DNA from: Synaphobranchus kaupii
Lineage: Eukaryota; Chordata; Actinopteri; Anguilliformes; Synaphobranchidae
NCBI GenBank assembly: GCA_029718625.1
Contig: CM056376.1
Span: 81,674,541 to 81,738,540, forward strand
Length of the DNA stretch: 64,000 bases
Direction: 5' to 3'
Shown here piece after piece: positions 46,172 through 56,413 of this stretch. The notes under the pieces were generated by a model. The model did not search any database. It saw nothing but the letters and a program-made list of their open reading frames with translations, and was not told where the DNA came from. The translations under genes and the position numbers were made by a program. Position 1 is the first letter of the stretch. The number at the start of each line of letters is the position of its first letter.

Positions 46172-46636
46172 TGCTTATACGGAAGTCCCTAATAAGTGCA
46201 GGTTCCAATATGTTCCTGGAGGTGACCCAGCAGCGCTCCTGGGACCTTCCCAGTCCACCAAAAACTGGTAGCCCCTGCCCACACGCCTCTCAGCCAAAAA
46301 GCGCCGAACGATATACACCGTAACTCCCTCCAAGAACCGGGGAGGAGGCATCGGCTTGTCCGCCGTGGCGAGAGCGCTAACGAGCACCGGTTTCAAGTGA
46401 GAGACATGGACAGTGGGATGGACGCACATGGATGATGGCAACTGAAGGTGCACAGTGACCGGGTTGAGTTTCCGGATGATTTTAAAAGGGCCTACAAACC
46501 GAGGCGCGAGTTTACGAGACTCAACTCGCAGAGGTAGGGCCCATGTGGAAAGCCACACTCGTTAGCCCACCCGGTAGGAAGGAGCAGCACGGCGGTGCCT
46601 GTCGGCCACCACTTTTTGTTTGGCCGAGGCGCGCAA
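46172..46636 (-). pseudogene. gypsy integrase C-terminus with chromodomain
   Basis: VVADRHRRAAPSYRVG, a stop, then RVWLSTWALPLRVESRKLAP RFVGPFKI (the GPF/Y module) and HPTVHVSHLKPVL. The chromodomain reads VYIVRRFLAERRVGRGYQFL VDWEG, with the aromatic Tyr and Trp kept. Chromodomains in this group direct integration to heterochromatin. The frame ends near 46175. Confidence 0.88.
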
Positions 46637-47719
46637 CTACAATTTGCGTACCTGCTTCCAGGCCGCTCGACACCTACGAACGAAGGAGCCGGTGGAAGGT
46701 ACCTCCACATCTCTCTCCAGCTCAGGAAACAAGGGGGGTAGGTATCCCAACTGAGCCTCAAAAGGAGAGAGACCAGTGGAAGCGTTACGCAGGGTATTAT
46801 GAGCGTATTCAGCCCAGGCGAGATAACGACTCCAGGAGGTGGGATTGGCTGCGGCCAGGCACCGGAGAGTGCTCTCCATACTCTGGTTGGTGCACTCCGT
46901 CTGTCCGTTAGTTTCCGGGTGGAAACCGAACGAAAGACTAACAGATGCCCTCAACAGAGCACAAAATGAACGCCAGAATCTAGTGGCGAATTGGCCGCCG
47001 CAATCAGACACCACATCCAGGGGTAGGCTGTGAACCCTAAACACATAGTCTACCATTAACTGCGCCGTTTCAGGTGCCGATGGCAGTTTGGGCAGAGCGA
47101 CGAAGTGCACCGTCTTAGAGAAACGATCAACTACCACCAAGATTACCGTGTTCCCATGAGATGCCGGCTGGCCGGTCACAAAGTCGAGGGCGATGTGACT
47201 CCAGGGGCGACTGGGAACGGGCAGTGGGCGCAAGAGACCCAAAGAAGAAAGCCGCGAACCCTTGTTACAGGCGCAAATAGTACATGCGGCGACAAACTCC
47301 CGCACATCGCTCTCAAGTTTGGGCCACAAAAAACGGCGAGAAACAAATTCCTTGGTCTGATGAACGCCCGGATGGGCCACTAATTGAGAAGCGTGACCCC
47401 ACTGGAGAATACGAGATCTCAGCCGGGACCGAACAAACAAGCAATGAGGTGGACCCCCACCTGGGCTGGGATCGGAACACAATGCCTTCTGCACAGCCAC
47501 CTCAATGGCCCACATAACTGGGGCCACAATCTGAGAGCTGGGAACCACAGATTCAGGGCGTGACTCCTTGTACGAACGGTCAAAAATGCGTGATAACGCA
47601 TCAGGTTTAATATTTTTTGACCCGGGACGATAGGTCAGGATAAAGTGAAACCTGGTAAAAAACAAAGCCCAACAGGCTTGACGGGAATTGCGTGTTTTGG
47701 CCTGTTGAGTATACTCCAA
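46637..47719 (-). pseudogene. gypsy integrase catalytic region
   Basis: The 360-codon frame begins at the end of RNase H ([23 protein letters not shown]). A zinc-binding H2C2 follows: HASQLVAHPG and CTICACNK. The core shows HIALDFVTG (first Asp), LDVVSDCGGQF (second Asp; usually SDRGPQF) and HPETNGQTECTNQ (Glu; usually QTER). The triad is complete although neighbouring residues are changed. It joins DNA of the element to the host genome in the family. It is frameshifted relative to both neighbours. Confidence 0.92.
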
Positions 47720-48407
47720 GTTTTTTACGGTCGGTCCAGACCGTAAAAGGATGCTCCGCTCCCTCCAACTTTTTTACCGCTAGCAGCTCACGATCTCCAA
47801 CGTTGTAATTTCTCTCGGCAGATGCAAGAACACGAGAGAAATACGCGCATGGGTGTAGATTGCGGTCCAGCGGGGAGTGCTGGGACAGAATGGCCCCAAC
47901 CCCCAGCTCAGAGGCGTCGATTTCTACCACAAAGGGGAGGGAGGGATTGGGAGTAATAAGAATAGGTTTGGAGCAGAACCTCCTCTTTAGTTCAGTAAAT
48001 TCTGTCTCAGCCCTAGGATTCCACTGAAACCGAGCAGGAGATGTCTTTTTTGTGAGGGCTGTGATAGGAGCAGCTACCGAGCTAAAATTGCAGATAAACC
48101 TCCTATAAAAATTTGTGAAGCCCAAGAAGCATTGTATCTGCTTCACAGAATTTGGAGGAGGCCAGTTCCTAACCGCCAAAATCTTTTCTGGGTCCATCAG
48201 AACTTTCCCGTCCGCAACAATGAAGCCTAAAAAGGAGACGGAACTGGTGTGGAAAGCGCACTTCTCTGCCTTAACGAATAGTTGGAGCGCCTCCAAAACC
48301 TGTCTCACGTGAATGATGTGAGAAGAAAGATCCAGAGAAAATTTTTTAATATCATCTAAGTAAAGAAAGATAAATTTCTCTAGCATCTCTCTCAGAACAT
48401 CGTTCAT
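47607..48407 (-). pseudogene. gypsy reverse transcriptase C-terminal half and RNase H
   Basis: FLYLDDI contains the catalytic Yx[40 protein letters not shown] and PAPF-equivalent [16 protein letters not shown] are the connection. RNase H shows [18 protein letters not shown] (Asp), [14 protein letters not shown] (Glu) and [10 protein letters not shown] (Asp). About a dozen residues are missing before [11 protein letters not shown]. The frame shifts after TDRKK, and the true continuation is in the 46637-47719 frame. Confidence 0.9.
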
Positions 48408-48667
48408 TAGTGCCTGAAAAACAGAGGGGGCACTAGTGAGACGAGGACGGCATCACTCGGTATTCGTAGTGCCCGTGGTGCATGTTAAAAGCGGTCTTCC
48501 ACTCATCGCCCTCACGCATGCGCACAAGTAAGCGTTGCGAAGGTCGAGTTTTGAAAAGACCAATGCCCCCTCAAATGCGGAATTCATGAGGGGAAGGGGG
48601 TACCTGTCCTGTAATATCATTGAGACCCCAGTAGTCTATACAGGGTCTCAGCCCTCCGTCTTTCTTT
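48408..48667 (-). pseudogene. gypsy reverse transcriptase, disrupted central part
   Basis: Patches in different frames give [44 protein letters not shown] and [12 protein letters not shown]. These cover the fingers and the first catalytic Asp region (FSKLDL). At least two frameshifts and one deletion lie here. Confidence 0.8.
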
Positions 48668-49171
48668 TTAACAAAACAATAACTCAGCACCGGCTGCTGA
48701 CGTAGACGGTGCGATAAACCCATTAGCCAGAGACTCCGCAATGTACTGCTTCATAGCCGTGCTCTCCGGAACAGACAGGGAATACAGTGAACCCCTGGGC
48801 GGAACAGTACCCGGGTACAGCTCAATGGCGCAATCGTATGGTCTATGGGGTGGCAATTTGGTAGGGCGATGTTTACTAAAGACCTCAGCGAGGTCAGAAT
48901 ACTCCGTAGGCACGTCCACGGGTAGACTAAACTCAAGCGCCCCTATCACCTCCGGAGTACCGGAAGATGTGCCAGATGACGTGTCCCACTCAAAATCAGA
49001 GATGGAGAAATCGTCCTCCTCCGTGAGACCCCCATTTGCAAAGGGATCCCAGGACAAACTCTCCTCTCTACTCCCAGCAAGGGGAGATGAAATATTCTGG
49101 TCTGAATTAAACTCCGCCTCCTCGGAATCACTCTTGGAGCTGAATTCGGAGAGATCAGGAGCGCAGCCCAA
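48668..49171 (-). pseudogene. gypsy pol N-terminal linker and start of reverse transcriptase
   Basis: An acidic, Ser-rich linker ([29 protein letters not shown]) leads into [39 protein letters not shown], then [27 protein letters not shown], the start of the polymerase fold. The stop that ends this frame replaces the expected VKKDGSLRPC continuation. Confidence 0.88.
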
Positions 49172-49187
49172 AAAAGGGTAAATAGCA

Positions 49188-49604
49188 TTATGACAATGAG
49201 ATAGGCTGAGGACTCCACTGACGAATAGGTTTCCTATCTCTACGCCAACAGATATGAGGGTTATGTAACCCTAGCCACGAATGTCCCAGTACCAGTGGGT
49301 AGGACGGAGAGTCAATTAAAAAGAATTCTGTTCTCTCCGAGTGCCCCTGGAGAGAGATGCGCATCTCTACTGGATTAATTCTCTGCTTAATAACTCCCGA
49401 ACCCAAAGGGTGACCATCAAGGGCAGTAACCTGATGGGAGCTAGTGAATAGATTGATGGGGATTTTTAATTTCCTAGCCCATTTGGCGTCAATAAAAGAC
49501 TCCACAGCCCCGGAATCAATAAAAGCATTAACGCCTACAGAGGGTCCCTCCCAAAACAGTTGAACAGGTAACAAGGTTCGAGAAAATTTACTATTTTGTC
49601 TCAC
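49188..49604 (-). pseudogene. gypsy aspartic protease
   Basis: VNAFIDSGAVESFIDAKWAR contains the DSGA active-site motif, and [18 protein letters not shown] is the conserved loop near the end of retroviral-type proteases of this group. The family cleaves the gag-pol precursor in virus-like particles. The local frame is intact for 138 codons, separated by stops from pol and gag. Confidence 0.88.
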
Positions 49605-49621
49605 TGGGGGCCTCGGTTTCC

Positions 49622-50053
49622 CTAGTGAGACCCCTCGTTTCCTGCCAACTTAGGACATTGATCCTTCGTATGACCCCTGCTTTTGCAATATTGGCACCAG
49701 TACCTCCGCGGTCTTGCTCTCTTAATTTTGTGGAGGGAAGAGCCATCTACCTGCACAGGTTCCTCCTGATCAGCGGAGGAGTAGGTGGGAATACTGGGCG
49801 GAGTATCTATTGATAACACGGATTTTAAATGGGCCGGTTGGATTTTACGCTCACGTTCGCGTTCTCTAATCCGGTTATCAAGGCGTATAGCCGTGGTTAC
49901 CAGGTTACTAAATGTAGCGGGTGGTTTGAGCATTACTTTATCAATCATAAAGATACCTTGTCCCAAATCTAATCTAACTAGCTGGCAGAAATCACGGGAA
50001 CCTCTGCTGAAACTGTTTAATTTTCTCCAGAGCAGCAGAGACCGTAAACCTTA
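49622..50053 (-). pseudogene. gypsy gag C-terminal part with zinc knuckle
   Basis: LDLGQGIFMIDKVMLKPPAT and FSNLVTTAIRLDNRIRERER belong to the end of the gag matrix-capsid region. CQYCKSRGHTKDQC is a CX2CX4HX4C zinc knuckle for RNA binding. Upstream, VSAEVP and ISAS fragments show stops. The rest of gag is missing at the truncation. Confidence 0.88.
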
Positions 50054-50529
50054 AAATACATAAATGTATAAATAAATAGGGCATTCATTTAAAATTGAAT
50101 ATTTATTCATTTCTGATTTTATTTGTATATTTACATAATCATATCTATATTTATCCTTCACATTTATTAGATAAGTAGTTTTTGGCCTCCATTGCAGAGA
50201 GGCTCTTATACAAAATCATAAACAAAATCAACAGGCCTGTTTGGCTAGCTTTTTCGCAGTCTTACTAAATCCGACATTGTATTAGCAATCCGCCAAGGTG
50301 CAAGCGTAGGTGTCTTTTAAAGGGAATGGGAGATGACATTCTGATTCTGTTTTATTGCATGCTATTCCCAAGACACACCTATTATTAATTAAGAGACTAG
50401 GTTCAGCCTATTTGTACCTTGCACCTTAAATTATCTTCCCTTTAACTAGCAAAAGTGGATTTGGACATGCCCTAATTGCACTTGCACCATGCGCAACAAT
50501 CGTTAAAATATAGCCTTATATCTCACTAT

Positions 50530-51559
50530 ATCTCATTTCAGTGAAGGAAGGCTCAGTGTTGGCCTGGCGACTGATTGTTTCCAGATCCCCAAAGGTGTTC
50601 ACAGCTTGAAACTGTGAGACTGCTGTTCAAACCCTTTTGATGTGAGGAGTGAAGCAAAAGCAAACACACACCGAGCGTTCCTGTTCAATAAGCACGGCCT
50701 TGTTCCCCAGTAAGGCTCTGAAGACGGGCAGGCTCAAAACGTGCTTTGTAAAGGGAATTGGTGCAAACCAAGAGAGAACATTGGTGTGAATGTAACGCTG
50801 AAGGAAAGCCAAATTCAGTCCTTGGCAGTTTTGTTGCCAGGCAAACCAGTGCAGAATGCTGAATGAAATTTAAATGAATGTGTGTGTGCACGCATGCATG
50901 CAGGTTTGTGCATGACACACAAATACATGTATAAACCCTTATAGTCCATAAATCTGGAAATAGCTAGAGAGAAGTGAGAAGCAAGATTATTGTCAATGTA
51001 TGCATATGCATGTCTGGTTTCTTATATGAACATCAATGCTGACAGATTGTAAGCTGTCTGGAAGCAGTCCCCAGCCTGCTGACTTGGGTAAGTCACCTGA
51101 GCAACGCTGGATCTAGCAGAATGAGTTAAACTGACGGCACTTCAGTGCGGAACAGCATCCGTCAAAGGATCCATCTAACTGATAAACGGGGAGAACAAAA
51201 CGGAGGCGTAATGGTATCCCTGCATGCAGTGCGGCTGTGTGCGGAGACGAGAGGAGGTATGCGCTGAGAGTAGTGATCCCGGCGCCTGTGCATGTCCTTG
51301 AGCGAGACTAGACTCTCCAGCGCGAAGTGCGTGGGCGGAGGTTCAGCCGCAGAGAACAGTGCCTGATCTTGAAAGTTTTCACATTTCACGGTCTTGGCAA
51401 GCTCACTCGTGCTCAAGGCTGGAGCGTTTGGGGAAGCACTGTCTTCTGTATGGGTTTTTGTATTGCTATGAACAATAATAAAGATACATGCTAATTTCTA
51501 AAATCCTGCACTCGTAAAGAAAATGGTTGTTCATGGAAAATTGCCATTTTAAATTGCCA
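50530..51559. other. Intergenic DNA, no gene recognised
   Basis: Minus frames at 50627-50918 and 51162-51416 have no known domain. No repeat termini seen. Confidence 0.4.
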
Positions 51560-51561
51560 TA

Positions 51562-53190
51562 CAGTCAAGGCGGAAAGTCTGCACACCCCTTTCACCTTCT
51601 CCACGTTTTATTACGTTACAGACTTATACTACAATAGATTGAGTTCATTTTTTGCCTCAAACATCTACACACAATAGCCAATAATGACGAAGTGAAAACA
51701 GGTTTTTAGAAAATATGCAATTTTCTTTTACTGACAAAAATAGGTTATTTAGGGGTTACATATCTGTACACACCCTTAGCCTAATACTTGGTTGCTGCAC
51801 CTTTGGCAGCGATTACAGCTTCATGGCGTCTTGGGAAAGAAGCTACGAGCTTGGCACACTTGTTTCTGGACATTTTTGCCCATTCCTCTTGGCATATCCT
51901 TGCAAGCTCCGTCAGGTTGGATGGGGAGGTCGGTACACAGCCATTTTCAGCTCTTTCCACAGATGTTCAATTGGATTCAGGTCTGGGCTCTGGCTGGGCC
52001 ACTCAAGGACATGCACGACTTTCTCTGAAGCCACTCCTTTGTTCTCTTGGCTGTGTGCTTCGGGTCGTTGTCATGTTGGAAGGTAAACCTTCGCCCCAGT
52101 CTGAGGTCCAGAGCGTTCTGGAGCAGGTTTTCTTCAAGGATCTCGGTGTACTTAGCTGCATTCATCTTTCCCTCTATCAGGACTAGTCGCCCCGTTCCCG
52201 CTACTGAAAAACATCCCCACATCATGATGCTGCCACCGTCATGCTTCAATGTAGGGATGGTATTAGCCAGGTGATGAGCGGTGCCTGGTTTCCTCCAGAC
52301 GTGACGCTTGGTATTCAGGCCAAAAAGTTCAATTTTGGTTTCATCAGACTAGAGAATCTTGATTCTCATGGTTTGAGAGTCCTCTAGGTGCCTTTTGGCA
52401 AACTCCAAGCGGGCTGTGATGTGCCTTTTACTAAGGAGGGGCTTCCGTCTGGCCACTCTACCATAAAGGCCTGATTGGTGGAGTGCTGCCTGGATGGTTG
52501 ATCTTCTGAAAGGTTCTCCCATCTCCACAAGGATACGCTGGAGCTCTGTCAGAGTGACCCTCGGGTTCCTGCTCACCTCCCTGGCCAAGGCCCGTCTTCC
52601 CCGATTGCTCAGTTTGGCCGGGCCAGGTCTAGGAAGATTCTTGGTGGTTCCAAACTTCTTCCATTTACGAATGATGGTGGCCACTGTGCTCTTTGGGACC
52701 TGTAAAGCTGCAGAGATTTTTCTGTACCCTTCTCCAGATCTATGCCTTGACACAATCCTGTTTCTGAGGTCTGCACATAATTCCTTTGACCCCATGGCTT
52801 GGAGTTTGCTCTGACATGCACTGTCAACTGTGGGACCTTATATAGGCAGGTGTTGGCAATCCCCATCATGTCCAATCAATTGGATTTATCACAGGTGGAC
52901 TCCAATTAAGTTGTAGAAACATCTCAAGCAGTATCAGTGGAAACAAAATGCACCTCAGCTCACTTTTGGGTGTCATATCAAAGGGTGTGCACACTTGTGT
53001 ACATATATTTTACATTTTGATTTTTAATAAATTAGCACAAATGTCTAAAAACCTGTTTTCACTTTGTCATTATGGGCTATTTTGTGTATAATTATGAGAC
53101 AAAAAATGAACTCAATCTATTGTAGAATATGTCTAACGTAATAAAACGTGGAGAAGGTGAAAGGAGTGTGCAGACTTTCCGGCTTGACTG
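51562..53190 (-). mobile_element. Tc1-C: complete, almost intact Tc1-like transposon
   Basis: CAGTCAAGGCGGAAAGTCTG (51562) and its inverse (ending 53190) are the tips, with TA outside both (51560-51561 and 53191-53192). The inverted repeats run for about 150 bp (through AAAACCTGTTTTTAGAAAAT on one side and its partner on the other). Length 1629 bp, typical of the superfamily. The transposase reads on the minus strand. Confidence 0.95.
51781..52795 (-). pseudogene. Tc1-C transposase with one nonsense codon and one frameshift region
   Basis: The start at 52795 gives MGSKELCADLRNRIVSRHRS, then GYRKISAALQVPKSTVATII RKWKKFG and NPRVTLTELQRILVEMGE, the paired helix-turn-helix domain. Translation runs through EFAKRHLEDSQTMRIKIL to a TAG at about 52350 where Trp is expected, then SDETKIELFGLNTKRHVWRK PGTA (first Asp) and GGSIMMWGCFSVAGTGRLVL. 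RFTFQHDNDPKHTAKRTKEW holds the second Asp. A one-base loss near 52030 shifts the frame; SPDLNPIEHLWKEL (Glu) and AKLVASFPRRHEAVIAAKGA ATKY are then readable to the TAG at 51781-51783. A short gap follows near 51935. The full triad is visible and it is the least damaged Tc1 here. Confidence 0.92.
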
Positions 53191-53321
53191 TATATACAAG
53201 GTGATACTTGTGTATAGCTGCTGTAGTATGTGGTTTTCATCCCCAGATTTATTCATTGTAATCTAGGGTTGGCTACAATGAAGTTATAATAACCTAATAA
53301 CCTATCCTAATTCTAGCAACA

Positions 53322-53771
53322 GTAACGTGAAAGTGATCTCCCTGATAGAACGGACCTCCACGGGTCCAAAGTTTGTGGCGATCAAAGCGCCAAAAACGTA
53401 CATTCAAAAAAATCAACAGCAACGTCTCTTTCCAAATATAATGACAACTTTACTCACAAACATCCACAGACATTGTTGTGCACTTTTCTTTTTTCTTGAA
53501 AAAGTATCAACCAAAGCACGCCAGTATTCTAGGGCTCACTGTGTTGACATAAGCCACAGAATACTGGCATGCTTTGGTTAAGACTTGTATATACACAGTT
53601 GGCGTACTTCGGTAGAAAGTAGTTTTCAAAAAAAACAAAACATGCACAACAAGCCTGTAGATGTTTGTGAGTAACCGTGTCATATTTGGAAAGAAACATT
53701 GCTGTTGATTTTTGGGCCACAAACATTGGACCCGTTGATGTCCGTTCTATCAGGGACCAGTGATGTCACGG
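53322..53771. mobile_element. 450-bp fold-back element
   Basis: The left arm (CCCTGATAGAACGGACCTCC, AAAAAATCAACAGCAACG, CTCACAAACATCCACAGACA) is mirrored by the right arm (TGTAGATGTTTGTGAGTAAC, ATTGCTGTTGATTTTTGGGC, GTCCGTTCTATCAGGGACCA). The arms are about 200 bp and meet at AGTATTCTAGGG/CAGAATACT near 53525-53565. The transcript would form a long hairpin. Frames on both strands here (53327-53726) are arm artefacts. No clear target duplication. Confidence 0.85.
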
Positions 53772-54825
53772 TGAGCTACAGCAGGTAGCTACAAAACTAG
53801 TTCTCAGCGAAACTACCTAGATGGATAGACAATCATATGTTGCTTCCCTAAGGTTGCTTCGCTGTCTGATTCGATTAATTGTTGAAACGGCCATTAGCTG
53901 GATATGTCCAATCAGATTACAGTGTGTGAAACGAAGGAAAGTTATATTTGTTTCACAGACTCAAGTCTGTAACAGAGACTAAAGTGAGACCTGATCTATT
54001 TGCATGCCATTCACCCTGTATGTGTTGGTTGAAACTAGGATTATATGAACATGCACTGCTGTTTTGTGATTACACGTATCTTTTAAATGATGGTTTAAAA
54101 CATCCACAATCAATTTGTGATTGATTTCCCTGCTCTGATCCTCTCCAGAAAATGCAAGCATATATTCAAAGCTCTTTGCTGCAGACTCAAGATTCATTTT
54201 GCCTACTGCATTTAGCTAATACATGCTCCCACTCACTTTTTCTGTTGCAACAAGTTCATCTTTTCAAAGACGTCTACCCATTTTCTCTATTTTTCCTTTG
54301 GCAATTTCTGAACTTCATAAACTTGTGAAAATCTTTTTTTTATATTTCAAAAATGCTATACAATCAAGAGCTCTTTTTGTCCAGTCCATTTGATGTCACA
54401 GACTATAACAAAATGATGTGACCTTCACCATGCAATTTAATTTATTGACACATGCACTACTTAATTATAAGCCAATGCAAATAAGCCAATATGAATTAAA
54501 CATCTTAATCTTACCTCTTGTACACCTGCAAAAAATTAAGTGCATATCACTTTTGAACCCCAAACCTTTTTTTACCATTTGTCATTGCCGACTATGATTT
54601 GCTCTCTTCTTCGTATGGAGTGATACGGTATCATATTAGAAGGCTATTTCTTTGAAAAAACTAAATTGTGAAAATGAGAACATGGGCAATTCTCTGATGA
54701 TTTCTTGTTTAGTCATAACACTTCTGGCAAGTGCAGACATTTTCAACCAATTGTACTTGCCAGCAAGTGGTATAGAATGAAACCAATCAACACTGAATAA
54801 TTTCAACAATGAGCTTTTCAGTGAG
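53772..54825. other. Intergenic DNA, no gene seen
   Basis: AT-rich, with no frame above 72 codons and no recognised repeat. Confidence 0.4.
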
Positions 54826-56170
54826 ATTTACATTAACTGCATCTTCATAAAGCATTCATGAGCATTAAAAAAAGCATTACATTACAATTACATAGAGCAA
54901 TATGAATGCTTTATACTGTTTTACTTATCTCATGGGATAGATCTGACCTTAAGTTCACAGATCTAGGAATACATACTGCACGCATAAAGCATTCATATCG
55001 CTCTATGTAATTGTAATGTAATTGAGACAGATGCGTGAGGGTAGGACCCGAAATGCACGACTCAGAAGCAGTGGTTGCAGATAAAGTCCCGTGAGGGCTT
55101 TTAATGAAGGAATGTCCAATGAGCGTGGTCAAAAAACAAGCAAAGTTCATACACAAAAAATCCAGCCAAAACCAATCTACAGTACCGAGGGAGAAGGCAG
55201 TCTCAGAATCGGTACACCATGCAATTGTCCAGTAACCAGAGTAGCTGTCAGCGGGGCAGAAGTACAGGCAGACGGTACGCAGGCTCGGGATCGAAGGCAA
55301 TGCAAGAGTCAAGACCGAAGTCCGCTCTGCGGGGCAAAAGAACAAAAGACAGCAGGCAAAAACTCGTACAGGCAGGCAGTGGTCAACAAAACAGAGGTCG
55401 ATAACAATGGTCAATAAACAGGCTTGGATCGTAAACAAAAAGGCAGGCTTGGAAAACCACTCAAAAGTTCACTGACCAACAGGAGGCAACAATTTCGCAA
55501 AGACAAGACATGAACACTGAGCTTAAATGCAGGTGTAGACAGGTGCAGACACAGCTTGAGAGCAGCATGCGAATGGAAATCAGGTGTGGAAGGCTGACAT
55601 GGTAACAAGATAATTAGTAATCGTTAGTAATAAACCTATCCTGACCTAGCGTTAGTAAATTAGTAAATGATATGCACGAGAAACGTAAGGTAAACATGAA
55701 CACATGGTTAGAGAGTTAGTATTACCCAATCCTGATCTAACGTTAGTAGATTAGTAAACTAGACACGGGAGAATTAAACAATTAGGGAAGCGTGAGCGAC
55801 AGCCAGAGAGATAGAGAAAGCATGAACGCAAGGCTGCGGAAAAACACGAAAATGTGTATGCTAAACAATGAATGGAAAACGTAACATGAATCAAATATAA
55901 AACGTGACATGACAAGACTAAAAAATAAATCGTAACAGTAATCAAACATGAAACGCGACATGACATGAAAAATGAAACGTAACAAGAATTAAAAATAAAA
56001 CGTGGCGTGACTAGACTAAACATAATACGTGACATTTACAAGAAATCTAACTAAGACAGAAATTAAACATAAAACGTGACATGACAGGCTAGAATTGTGA
56101 CAGTAATGCTTTCTTAATGCTCATGAATGCATAATGAATACTTTATGAAGATGCAGTTAATGTAAATCGT
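54826..56170. mobile_element. Fold-back miniature element split by a solo LTR
   Basis: GATTTACATTAACTGCATCT TCATAAAGCATTCATGAGCA at the left is mirrored by TGCTCATGAATGC and AGATGCAGTTAATGTAAATC at the right, beyond the LTR. A second inverted pair lies within the left part: TACATTACAATTACATAGAG near 54881 and CTCTATGTAATTGTAATGTA at 55001-55020. Without the LTR it would be about 265 bp. Confidence 0.82.
55023..56102 (-). mobile_element. Solo LTR, 1080 bp, inserted in the fold-back element
   Basis: Read on the minus strand it starts TGTCACAATTCTAGCCTGTC and ends GCATCTGTCTCA, with TG...CA tips. GTAAT is duplicated on both sides (55018-55022 and 56103-56107). The middle has repeated AAACGTGACATGACA and GTTAGTAAATTAGTAA motifs. 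No internal region. It differs from the 24 kb LTR and the 45 kb gypsy LTR, so it represents a third LTR family. The 175-codon minus frame here is not a recognised protein. Confidence 0.85.
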
Positions 56171-56413
56171 TACCAAGATTTTTTTATATCCATATTGACA
56201 GACTACAGTAGTGGATGTATTGGTTGTTTATGGATATGGATAAATATGGTTCCTTGTATAGCTGCATTGTAAATTTGATATGCTAAGAAAGATGGGAGTC
56301 ATTGCTAATCAATACTTTTACTTACACTGTATAAGAGCAGTAATGGAGGAATGCGAGTTGGGTCAGAGTTCATAAAAAGTGTCCCTATTCATAAAGCCTT
56401 TATTAAGCATGTA

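Larger units (their letters stand above)
45418..50053 (-). mobile_element. Ty3/gypsy retrotransposon, 5'-truncated, one LTR, degraded
   Basis: Minus strand order: end of gag with a zinc knuckle, protease, reverse transcriptase, RNase H, integrase, chromodomain, polypurine tract, 3' LTR. This order and the chromodomain place it among fish chromoviruses of Ty3/gypsy. No 5' LTR or N-terminal gag is found to the right of 50053, where AT-rich sequence begins. Several frameshifts and stops break the polyprotein. AATAAAT-rich DNA lies on both sides (45180-45400 and 50055-50165). Confidence 0.93.
44372..50515. mobile_element. Probable PIF/Harbinger-type non-autonomous element interrupted by a gypsy element
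   Basis: The left end GGGCTCTATTGTACACTGGG and the right end CGTTAAAATATAGCC resemble inverted GGGCTCTATTTTAACG tips of a common fish Harbinger-type family. The right part also holds GCACCATGCGCAACAATCG and CATGCCCTAATTGCACTTGC, which I associate with that family. TATATCTCACTAT lies directly outside both ends (44359-44371 and 50517-50529). With the gypsy (45418-50053) removed, about 1.5 kb remains. Left and right could instead be two different copies. Confidence 0.5.

Noticed and set aside
55091..55438. 175-codon minus frame and 108-codon plus frame
   Set aside because: Contained in the 1.08 kb solo LTR. No recognisable protein on either strand.
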